NCBI GenBank assembly: GCA_003233475.1
Contig: QILU01000115.1
Coordinates: 1 to 5,759, forward strand
Direction: 5' to 3'
Length of the DNA stretch: 5,759 nucleotides
Origin: Ahrensia sp.
GTDB taxonomy: Bacteria; Pseudomonadota; Alphaproteobacteria; Rhizobiales; Rhizobiaceae
The position numbers and the translations under genes are program-made. Positions 1 through 5,427 of the stretch are shown piece by piece. Position 1 is the stretch's first letter. Every line of letters begins with the position of its first letter. The notes beneath the pieces are model-generated. The model made no database searches and was not told the DNA's origin. It was given only the letters and a program-made list of their open reading frames with translations.

Positions 1-351
1 CCTTTTACTGGCAAAACTGCGGTACACAGTGGGTTGGATTTCAGAGCCAAACGCGGAGTTCCCGTATTGGCCACAGCCTCTGGAACCGTTGTCAAAGCCG
101 GTCTTAATGGTGGATATGGTAAATTGATTGAATTAAGCCATGGCGGCGGAATCACAACCCGGTTTGCCCATTTGAGCAAAATTCGTGTCAAAGTCGGACA
201 ACGTATCACCCGTGGCGAAACCATCGGAAATGTCGGCAGCAGCGGGCGTTCAACCGGCGCTCATTTGCATTACGAAGTTCGGCGCAAAGGCCGGGTGCTA
301 AATCCGAATATTTATGTGCGGCTGGAAAAACACGTTCGCCCATATTTGTAG
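1..351 (+). CDS. M23 family (LytM-like) peptidoglycan endopeptidase, C-terminal part; 5' end outside window
   Basis: The reading frame is open from base 1 and ends at TAG 349-351, giving 116 C-terminal residues of a longer protein. An apparent TTG start at 34 is internal, because conserved catalytic-domain sequence (PFTGKTAVHSGLDF) lies before it. The zinc-site pattern of M23 metallopeptidases is complete: HSGLD (His9 and Asp13 of the visible part), FAHLS (His57) and HLHYE (His88 and His90). The usual glycine-rich stretches GGYGK and GSSGRSTG are also present. Family members cut peptide cross-links in peptidoglycan in the periplasm, or, when degenerate, activate amidases. Here the catalytic residues are intact, so an active enzyme is expected. 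The domain ends about 15 residues before the stop, so nothing else follows it. Any signal peptide, membrane anchor or coiled coil would lie upstream and cannot be seen. The domain call is secure; substrate and gene name are not. Confidence 0.9.
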   Translation, partial: PFTGKTAVHSGLDFRAKRGVPVLATASGTVVKAGLNGGYGKLIELSHGGGITTRFAHLSKIRVKVGQRITRGETIGNVGSSGRSTGAHLHYEVRRKGRVLNPNIYVRLEKHVRPYL

Positions 352-409
352 AACCGTAAGCGGTGTACTGAATCCACTTTCCATTGATTAGTGTAATCTG
401 AGAATCAAA

Positions 410-438
410 CCCTTCGTAATTTTGAAGGGAGATCCTTT
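410..438 (+). promoter_or_regulatory. competing hairpins over a Shine-Dalgarno-like sequence
   Basis: CCCTTC (410-415) is perfectly complementary to GAAGGG (424-429), with an 8-base loop. The same GAAGG (424-428) can instead pair with CCTTT (434-438), the outermost pair being G-U. The GGGAG at 427-431 is a good ribosome-binding sequence 7 bases before ATG 439. The first hairpin would hide most of it. No T run follows, so this does not look like a terminator for the M23 gene. The arms are only 5-6 bases, so chance is a real possibility. Confidence 0.25.
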
Positions 439-489
439 ATGAAGTCTGGGGGCAGGACACAGACGCAAGAAACTGAAAACCGCCCATAG
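439..489 (+). CDS. possible 16-codon leader-type mini-ORF
   Basis: ATG 439 opens a 16-residue frame (MKSGGRTQTQETENRP) that ends at TAG 487-489. GGGAG at 427-431 lies 7 bases upstream, a better ribosome-binding site than most annotated genes in this window have. The peptide is hydrophilic, with no membrane segment and no run of one amino acid that would suggest a classical attenuator. I do not recognise it. It lies between the M23 gene and parD and ends 115 bases before the parD start. At this length a chance frame is the most likely explanation; only the well-placed ribosome-binding site argues for it. Confidence 0.15.
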   Translation: MKSGGRTQTQETENRP

Positions 490-543
490 AAGTGTTTTCA
501 TCAGGTCTATTTTCAAAATAACATTATTGTAGAGGTTGGAGCT

Positions 544-571
544 TTGTAAAAATGCAAGGATGGTGTATTAT
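544..571 (+). promoter_or_regulatory. candidate sigma-70-type promoter of parDE
   Basis: TTGTAA (544-549, 4 of 6 to consensus) is separated by 16 bases from TATTAT (566-571, 5 of 6). Transcription would begin near base 578, leaving a leader of about 27 bases before the parD ATG at 605. This supports 605 over the upstream in-frame TTG 536 and ATG 560, which would lie before the transcript start. The box match is moderate and untested. Confidence 0.35.
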
Positions 572-576
572 TGCAT
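552..576. promoter_or_regulatory. candidate ParD operator (inverted repeat over the -10 box)
   Basis: ATGCAA (552-557) and TTGCAT (571-576) form a perfect inverted repeat with 13 bases between the arms. The repeat spans the spacer and -10 box of the candidate parDE promoter. GATG (559-562) and CATC (574-577) form a second, smaller inverted pair nested in it. Ribbon-helix-helix antitoxins such as ParD normally bind short palindromes over their own promoter and repress it together with the toxin. The position fits that role; the assignment is an inference. Confidence 0.3.
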
Positions 577-604
577 CATAAATGAACCAAATTGGAAAAA
601 TAAA

Positions 605-868
605 ATGAGCAGGACCAGTATTTCATTCACACCACCTAATGACGAATGGATTAAATCGCAGATTGATAGTGAGGAATTTACCAGCAAAAGCGATGTTATA
701 AACGACCTGATTCGCAAAGCACGAAGTGAGCAAGCCGAAATTGAGTATATCCGCGCCAAATTGATAGCGGCTGAAAAATCCGTTGAGCGACATGGATGGG
801 TTGATAAAGATCGTGATGAAATTCTCGCAGAATTCAAAGATAGATTACGTGTTAATGGGGAATTATAG
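605..868 (+). CDS. parD: ParD-family ribbon-helix-helix antitoxin
   Basis: An 87-residue protein. Residues 3-9 (RTSISFT) form the DNA-binding beta strand of a ribbon-helix-helix fold, with helices at about 11-20 and 28-40 (SKSDVINDLIRKAR). The SxxDVI...LIR pattern is typical of ParD antitoxins. The charged C-terminal half (about 41-87) would be the tail that wraps and neutralises the toxin. ATG 605 was chosen because the domain starts right there and TTGGA lies 8-12 bases upstream. In-frame ATG 560 or TTG 536 would add non-conserved residues and precede the likely transcript start. The reading frame overlaps parE by 14 bases, the usual arrangement for coupled translation. Expected role: antitoxin, plasmid or chromosome stabilisation, and autorepressor. 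GC is about 41% by hand count, clearly lower than a sampled cckA stretch (about 53%), which suggests acquisition. Confidence 0.88.
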   Translation: MSRTSISFTPPNDEWIKSQIDSEEFTSKSDVINDLIRKARSEQAEIEYIRAKLIAAEKSVERHGWVDKDRDEILAEFKDRLRVNGEL

Positions 869-1142
869 ACTTACCCCAGACGCGAAAGAGGATTTGTGGA
901 GAATTTATCAATGGGGTTTTCGTAATCACGGCGAAGCCGCAGCTGATGAATATTATTCTGCTTTCTTTGATCGTTTTGAACAGCTTGCAGAGCAACCGCT
1001 TTTGTATCCTGCTATTGAACATATTCATGAAGGCTACAGGGCAAGCGTGTGCGGGGTGGATACGATTTATTACCGCATTGACGGTGATAAAGTCGAAATC
1101 ATGAGTGTTTTAGGCCGACAGGACCGGGACAAATGGCTTTAG
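855..1142 (+). CDS. parE: ParE/RelE-superfamily toxin
   Basis: A 95-residue protein with the ParE pattern: N-terminal YRLTPDAKEDLWRIYQW (beta strand, then helix), a central helical pair (about 25-48, AAADEYYSAFFDRFEQL), then GYRASVCGVDTIYYRI (about 60-75) and the closing strands VEIMSVLGRQD (80-90). ParE toxins poison DNA gyrase, unlike the RelE ribonucleases that share the fold. The gyrase target is inferred from family and from pairing with ParD. ATG 855 fits the start of the first beta strand and overlaps the parD stop by 14 bases. GTG 849 is an in-frame alternative adding two residues. The frame is open further upstream inside parD, but that part is not toxin sequence. No independent ribosome-binding site is obvious, so translation probably depends on parD. 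The gene is intact and full length. It converges on prfB, leaving a 77-base gap (1143-1219) with no convincing terminator. Confidence 0.88.
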   Translation: MGNYRLTPDAKEDLWRIYQWGFRNHGEAAADEYYSAFFDRFEQLAEQPLLYPAIEHIHEGYRASVCGVDTIYYRIDGDKVEIMSVLGRQDRDKWL

Positions 1143-1219
1143 CCAAGAGGGAACCTTTTGAGCAAATTGCCTTTCACAAGATAGAGTCGTAATTTCAGTG
1201 GAAACAACAATTCACGTCC

Positions 1220-2344
1220 TTACTCCACATCTTCAATTTTCTTGTCATCTCCGCTAATCTGGTGAGCTAACGCGCTTTCCATGAATTCATTGAGATCACC
1301 ATCCAAAACGGCGGTGGGGTTGGTGCTTTCCACCCCGGTTCTCAGGTCTTTCACCAATTGATAGGGTTGCAATACGTAAGAACGGATTTGATGGCCCCAG
1401 CCAATTTCGGTTTTGTTATCGTGGGCCGATTGGCTTGCTTCTTCGCGCTTTTTCATTTCCACGTCATAGAGGCGCGCCCTTAAGGCTTTCATCGCGTTGG
1501 CGCGGTTCATGTGTTGAGATTTTTCCGAAGATGTTACCACAATACCGGTAGGAATATGGGTGATACGAACGGCGGAATCCGTGGTGTTCACATGCTGCCC
1601 CCCTGCCCCTGAAGAACGATAGGTATCGACGCGAATATCCTTGTCCAGGATTTCAATCTCGATATTGTCGTCAATCACGGGATAGACCCACACGGAAGAA
1701 AAAGACGTATGCCGACGGGCGTTGGAATCGAACGGAGATATTCTAACGAGCCGGTGGACCCCGGATTCAGTTTTGAGCCACCCATGGGCATTATGGCCTT
1801 TTACAAGCACGGTTGCGGCTTTAATCCCGGCCTCATCCCCCGGTGAGGTGGCCTGAATTTCAACCTTATACCCGTTGCTTTCTGCCCAACGGACGTACAT
1901 TCGCAACAACATGGAGGCCCAGTCATTGCTTTCTGTTCCCCCTGCGCCTGCGTGCACTTCAAAATATGTGTCATTGGCATCCACTTCGCCCGACAGCAAA
2001 GTTTCCACCTGTCGTTTGCCCAAATCAGCATGCAATTTGCGAAGCACTTCCTCCGCCTCTCTTGCCACATCCCCGTCGTCTTCCAATTCAGCCAGCTCAA
2101 TGTAATCCCGCGCATCACCCAGCTCTGTTTCAAGACGGTTGATTGAAGAAACTCCGGTTTCCAGCGCTTGCCGTTCTTTCATAAGAAGTTGCGCTTTGCC
2201 GGCATCATTCCATAAGTCAGGGTCTTCCGCTGCTTCATTCAGCGCGGCCAAACGGGCGTTGGCTTTGTCCCAGTTCAAATGACGCCTTAACAGGCTGATG
2301 GTCTGGGTGATCTCATCTGCCAGTGTCTGCATTTCCGCGCGCAT
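1220..2344 (-). CDS. prfB: peptide chain release factor 2 (RF2)
   Basis: A 374-residue RF2, close to the usual 365-375, that ends translation at UGA and UAA codons. Seen in order: N-terminal helical domain (about 1-110), the AGAGGTESNDW segment (132-142), the stop-codon-recognition tripeptide SPF (203-205) within VRISPFDS, and the catalytic GGQ loop (248-250) in SGAGGQHVN. The GGQ glutamine is normally methylated by PrmC. The residue three before GAGGQ's first glycine region is Ser (S244-S245), where E. coli strains have Thr or Ala. The start region reads LLRRHLNWDKA with no in-frame UGA, so the +1 frameshift that autoregulates E. coli prfB is absent, as I recall for alphaproteobacteria. ATG at 2344 gives the standard N-terminus; GGA about 11 bases upstream is a weak, rather distant ribosome-binding site, and M5 is an alternative. 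The stop is TAA. Same strand as cckA, 105 bases downstream of it. Confidence 0.97.
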   Translation of the reverse strand: MRAEMQTLADEITQTISLLRRHLNWDKANARLAALNEAAEDPDLWNDAGKAQLLMKERQALETGVSSINRLETELGDARDYIELAELEDDGDVAREAEEVLRKLHADLGKRQVETLLSGEVDANDTYFEVHAGAGGTESNDWASMLLRMYVRWAESNGYKVEIQATSPGDEAGIKAATVLVKGHNAHGWLKTESGVHRLVRISPFDSNARRHTSFSSVWVYPVIDDNIEIEILDKDIRVDTYRSSGAGGQHVNTTDSAVRITHIPTGIVVTSSEKSQHMNRANAMKALRARLYDVEMKKREEASQSAHDNKTEIGWGHQIRSYVLQPYQLVKDLRTGVESTNPTAVLDGDLNEFMESALAHQISGDDKKIEDVE

Positions 2345-2375
2345 GAAAAAATTGTTCCGTTGATTTCCTTGCGCA

Positions 2376-2404
2376 GGAATAAGCCTGGCGAGGGCGGGTG
2401 TAAA
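2376..2404 (-). promoter_or_regulatory. candidate prfB promoter
   Basis: On the minus strand TTTACA (2404-2399, 5 of 6 to the -35 consensus) is followed after 17 bases by TATTCC (2381-2376, only 3 of 6). Transcription would begin near 2369, about 25 bases before the prfB ATG. The -35 is good and the -10 poor, so prfB may also rely on read-through from cckA. Confidence 0.25.
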
Positions 2405-2414
2405 GTGTTTGAAG

Positions 2415-2439
2415 GCTTCCCGTTCAACGGGAGCTTTTT
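2415..2439 (+). terminator. hairpin plus T5 tract, plus-strand polarity, between cckA and prfB
   Basis: GCTTCCCGT (2415-2423) pairs with ACGGGAGC (2427-2434) with one bulged base and a 3-base loop, and TTTTT follows at 2435-2439. That is the layout of an intrinsic terminator read on the plus strand, opposite to both flanking genes. On the minus strand the same hairpin is followed by a C/A-rich stretch, so it would end cckA transcripts poorly. A third arm, CGGGAAAGCC (2441-2450), can pair with GGCTTCCCG (2414-2422) instead. Its last base is the first plus-strand base of the cckA stop triplet. It may block antisense transcription into cckA, or act as a pausing or RNA-stability element for the cckA message. 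Confidence 0.45.
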
Positions 2440-2449
2440 GCGGGAAAGC

Positions 2450-5221
2450 CTACCCCTCCCCGTCCAGTTGCTCCTTTACAGCTGTTGCAAGCTGTTTGAG
2501 CGAATAGGGTTTTGGCAAGAACCCGAATTTATCTTGCTCCCCTTTCGGCAAATTCTTTTCAAACGCGTCCTCCGCGTAACCAGATGCAAAGATAAACGGA
2601 ACTTTGTTTCCACTCTGACGAACCTCGGCCAGCAAGGTTGGCCCATCCATTTCCGGCATCACGACATCGGAGACTACCAAATCCACTTTATCTCCCATTT
2701 CCTCGAGTATCTCCAAGGCAAGTGCGCCATTTTCGGCTTCGTGAACCGTATATCCTCGCGCTTCCAGTGTCCGGCAACCCACCGCCCGCACGGCGTCCTC
2801 GTCTTCAACAAACACGATCGTTGCATTGCCTGCCAGATCTTTAACCTTTTCTTCTTTCTTAGCCGTCATTTCCTCGGCTGCTGCTTCCAATTCCGCAGCC
2901 GTTGGTTCATGGCGCGGCAGGAATATTCGAAACGAAGTTCCCTTGCCCAATTCGGAATCAGGATAAATAAATCCACCCGATTGCTTGATGATCCCGTACA
3001 CCGTGGAAAGGCCAAGGCCGGTTCCTTTTCCCACATCTTTGGTGGAAAAAAACGGGTCAAATATTTTTCCCATTACTTCCGCGCTCATTCCCGTGCCGGA
3101 ATCATGAACTTCGACCATCACGTAATCCGTGACCGGCATTTCCTTGCGATAATAATCCCGCTCAATCGCTTTCGCATTAAGATTGGAGGTGGAGATTGTA
3201 ACCTTTCCCCCCTCGCCAGACTGGGCGGTTTTCGTGTCGTTTATCGCATCCCGGGCATTCACGCACAGATTCACAATTACCTGCTCAAACTGGCCAATGT
3301 CAGCTTTTACCGGCCACAAGTCGCGCCCGTGGTGCATTTCAAGTTTAATTTTATCCCCCACCAGCCGGGCCAGCAGCATTCTCAAATCTGACAACACATC
3401 GGGCACGGAAAGAATTTGCATACGCATGGTCTGGCGCCGGGAAAATGCAAGAAGCTGGCGAACCAGGGAAGCCGCCCGGTTAGCGTTTTGCTTAATGTTC
3501 ATAATATCGGGAAAGGACGGATCGGATGGCCTGTGGTTTGATAACAGCAGGTCTGAAAACCCGATAATTGCGGTCAATACATTATTGAAATCATGGGCAA
3601 TACCCCCGGCAAGCTGGCCCACGGCCTGCATTTTCTGCCCTTGTGCCATTTGGCGTTCAAGCGCTTTTTGTTCGGTCATCTCAATAGCGTAAAGGATGGC
3701 GCGCTCCTTTTTGGGGCCGTCTTCTTCGTCCGCCTCCCCATCTGCCACCGCACTAATGAAATATCGGATGGAACATTCTTCATCATCAATTTGAGCCGTT
3801 AGGCCGGGTAAAACCGAGTCCACAAAGTTAATGGTTCCCTTGCCGTCATTGGCATCCTGCATGGCCGCCAGTAATGCCGGCACTTCATTTTCTCCGCAAA
3901 GCTGGTCAATTGTAATGCTGTCTTTTTTGTGCCGTTTTGCAGCGGCCAATACCGGGGCAAACAACCGCTGGAAAGGGGCGTTGGATTGAACCATGGTGCC
4001 ATCTTCCGCAAAGGATGCGATGGCAATCGGTGTGTTGTTGAAAAAACGGGTGAACCGCACCTGCGCTGCCCGCAGTTCCTCCGAAATACCTTCCCCGGCG
4101 CTTCGGTTCAACACCAGAGTTCGGGTTGCCCCCGGCGCGCCATCAGGTGCAAACGGAACCTTATGGTATAACCGGACCGGCAGGCTTTGCCCGTTTAAGC
4201 GCCCAAGATCCAGATCCACAACCGCGGTCTTGCTCTCTCCGGGCTCTATCTCAAGGGTATTGAGCAGTGCCATCCCGTCGCCGAGAATCAGCTCTTTCAT
4301 GTTCATTTCGCCCGGGCGGAACTGGGCCAGATCCACCCCAAGCCAATCGGCAAGCGTGGCATTCAAATACATGATGGAGCCGTCCGGCTGGGCTGAGAAA
4401 AAACCCGCCGGAGCATGATCAAGGTAGTCGATGGCGTGCTGCAATTCCTGGAATACCCGTTCCTGGCGCAACCGCTCCTGCGTCACGTCACTGATTTCCC
4501 AGACAATCAGGGGTTTTTTGAACCCCTTATGGGCAAGCGTTCGCGTATTCACCCGGTACCAGTGCGGCATGGGGTTTGCACTGCCTGCCCCTCCTGCATT
4601 CAAATCTCGCACATCTTGCGCCATGCGAAATTCCTGGGTTGCGGGCGAGCCGTTACGCACCTTCTGATTCATTCGATAGACAATTTCAGAAGCCTCATCG
4701 GAGCGCGAAAACACCCGCTCAACCGTTGCGGTTTCCCGTGCCGATTCCACCCCTGTTATTTCCCCATAGGCCCGGTTGGCATAAACAATACGCCCGCCCC
4801 AGTCGGTCACCACCGCGCCGTGGGACAATCCATCAACAAATGCCCGGGCAAACCCTTCGCCTTTGGTTCGTGAGGACAAGTGAACAAACCCTATGGCCAG
4901 CGAAAAAAGAAAAAACACCCCAAGCATGGATAGGATTGCCAGCAACCCGAGGGTGACTTTTTGAGCCATTTCAAGGGGAAGGATAGAAAACAATCCGACC
5001 AAACCAAGTAAAACCATTCCAACAAACAGCAAACGCCCAATCGGGCCACCACTTTCAGTGCGATCTATTAGCGGGCTGGTTTCCACAAGCACGGTGTCAG
5101 AAGCCTTGTTCGCGGGAGTTTCGGGTTTTTTCAATTGTCTTTTCCCTTCCGTTGATTCAAGACTTAAATCAGCAGAATCAGAAATTGATTCAGGAACAAT
5201 TTTAGGACTGGTTTGGTTCAT
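2450..5221 (-). CDS. cckA: CckA-type hybrid sensor histidine kinase (PAS repeats, HisKA, HATPase, receiver)
   Basis: A 923-residue inner-membrane hybrid kinase. In order: a polar Ser/Thr/Glu-rich N-tail (1-60); two membrane segments (about 62-80 and 90-112); three PAS-like regions (about 124-245, with the clear AVVTDWGGRIVYANRAYGEITG core, then 258-372 and 385-515); HisKA with phospho-acceptor His543 in GGIAHDFNN; ATPase domain with N-box Asn655 (NLCVNARDAI), DSGTG (707-711), FDPFFSTK (721-728) and GKGTGLGLS (731-739); and a receiver with E806/D807, phospho-acceptor Asp852 (SDVVMPEMDG), Ser880 and Lys904 (LPKPY). All catalytic residues are present, so it should autophosphorylate and relay. 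In Caulobacter CckA passes phosphate via ChpT to CtrA and CpdR and can reverse to phosphatase. It is longer than Caulobacter CckA (about 690), matching longer versions in other alphaproteobacteria. ATG 5221 is the only start after the upstream in-frame stop at 5267-5269 among ATG, GTG and TTG; its ribosome-binding site is poor. The stop is TAG. Confidence 0.93.
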   Translation of the reverse strand: MNQTSPKIVPESISDSADLSLESTEGKRQLKKPETPANKASDTVLVETSPLIDRTESGGPIGRLLFVGMVLLGLVGLFSILPLEMAQKVTLGLLAILSMLGVFFLFSLAIGFVHLSSRTKGEGFARAFVDGLSHGAVVTDWGGRIVYANRAYGEITGVESARETATVERVFSRSDEASEIVYRMNQKVRNGSPATQEFRMAQDVRDLNAGGAGSANPMPHWYRVNTRTLAHKGFKKPLIVWEISDVTQERLRQERVFQELQHAIDYLDHAPAGFFSAQPDGSIMYLNATLADWLGVDLAQFRPGEMNMKELILGDGMALLNTLEIEPGESKTAVVDLDLGRLNGQSLPVRLYHKVPFAPDGAPGATRTLVLNRSAGEGISEELRAAQVRFTRFFNNTPIAIASFAEDGTMVQSNAPFQRLFAPVLAAAKRHKKDSITIDQLCGENEVPALLAAMQDANDGKGTINFVDSVLPGLTAQIDDEECSIRYFISAVADGEADEEDGPKKERAILYAIEMTEQKALERQMAQGQKMQAVGQLAGGIAHDFNNVLTAIIGFSDLLLSNHRPSDPSFPDIMNIKQNANRAASLVRQLLAFSRRQTMRMQILSVPDVLSDLRMLLARLVGDKIKLEMHHGRDLWPVKADIGQFEQVIVNLCVNARDAINDTKTAQSGEGGKVTISTSNLNAKAIERDYYRKEMPVTDYVMVEVHDSGTGMSAEVMGKIFDPFFSTKDVGKGTGLGLSTVYGIIKQSGGFIYPDSELGKGTSFRIFLPRHEPTAAELEAAAEEMTAKKEEKVKDLAGNATIVFVEDEDAVRAVGCRTLEARGYTVHEAENGALALEILEEMGDKVDLVVSDVVMPEMDGPTLLAEVRQSGNKVPFIFASGYAEDAFEKNLPKGEQDKFGFLPKPYSLKQLATAVKEQLDGEG

Positions 5222-5268
5222 CGAGGAATCGAATCCCGCACAATGGAAACTGTTAGATGGCTTGAATC
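5154..5268. promoter_or_regulatory. cluster of six GANTC sites over the cckA start
   Basis: GANTC occurs at 5154-5158, 5175-5179, 5187-5191, 5226-5230, 5231-5235 and 5264-5268. Two are directly joined (GAATCGAATC) 5 bases before the cckA ATG. GANTC is the CcrM adenine-methylation site in alphaproteobacteria and is read by the GcrA regulator. One site per 256 bases is the chance rate, and the rest of this window has roughly one per 400. Three lie in the leader and three in the first 23 codons of cckA. A regulatory role is inferred. Confidence 0.4.
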
Positions 5269-5322
5269 ACATTCAGCCGCGAGAGAAAAGCCCTACAAAC
5301 TCATAATCCCTGCGCGGTGCAT

Positions 5323-5352
5323 ATAATTCGCAATAGGATTTACACCTGACAA
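5323..5352 (-). promoter_or_regulatory. candidate cckA promoter
   Basis: On the minus strand TTGTCA (5352-5347, 5 of 6) is followed after 18 bases by AATTAT (5328-5323, 4 of 6). Transcription would start near 5316, giving a leader of about 95 bases that contains three of the GANTC sites. The -35 lies only 4 bases from the -35 of the oppositely oriented promoter of the FliO-like gene. Confidence 0.35.
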
Positions 5353-5356
5353 GTAA

Positions 5357-5385
5357 TTGAAACCTGTGTTAAGAACAGTCATTAT
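5357..5385 (+). promoter_or_regulatory. candidate promoter of the FliO-like gene
   Basis: TTGAAA (5357-5362, 5 of 6) is separated by 17 bases from CATTAT (5380-5385, 4 of 6). Transcription would start near 5392, about 36 bases before ATG 5428. The spacer holds a small palindrome, TGTT-AAG-AACA (5367-5377), which could be a repressor site. Confidence 0.4.
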
Positions 5386-5415
5386 TCCGACTAACGTCGA
5401 AAATTTGCGGTTAAC

Positions 5416-5419
5416 GAGG
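5416..5419 (+). promoter_or_regulatory. ribosome-binding site of the FliO-like gene
   Basis: GAGG lies 8 bases before ATG 5428, and the frame is closed by TGA at 5422-5424. Together these fix the start. Confidence 0.7.
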
Positions 5420-5427
5420 CCTGATAT

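Noticed and set aside
353..368. ACCG-TAAG-CGGT hairpin just after the M23 stop codon
   Set aside because: The core is only 4 pairs and no T run follows, so it is not supported as a terminator.
444..464. GTCTG...CAGAC motif with a G run, reminiscent of repeat ends near REP-type transposases
   Set aside because: It is a single copy with 5-base arms, with no second copy or transposase in the window.
536..604. Upstream TTG 536 or ATG 560 as the parD start
   Set aside because: The added residues do not belong to the ribbon-helix-helix fold, and these codons precede the likely transcript start.
1144..1160. Small hairpin CAAGAGG-GAA-CCTTTTG after parE as a terminator
   Set aside because: It is a 7-pair AT-rich stem with one G-U pair, and the T's are used in the stem with no tract after it. 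It is too weak to call.
2360..3391. 343-codon open frame on the plus strand
   Set aside because: It lies opposite the conserved HATPase and receiver parts of cckA. Its product is rich in Phe, His and Arg with no family features. It is a shadow of the codon pattern of the real gene.
3183..3692. 169-codon plus-strand frame, and other plus-strand frames up to 4956
   Set aside because: All are antisense to cckA PAS and kinase coding sequence and have no recognisable domain or ribosome-binding context.
5387..5418. TAAC/TTAAC sequences as a CtrA box upstream of the FliO-like gene
   Set aside because: The spacing does not match TTAA-N7-TTAA; only an isolated TTAAC is present.
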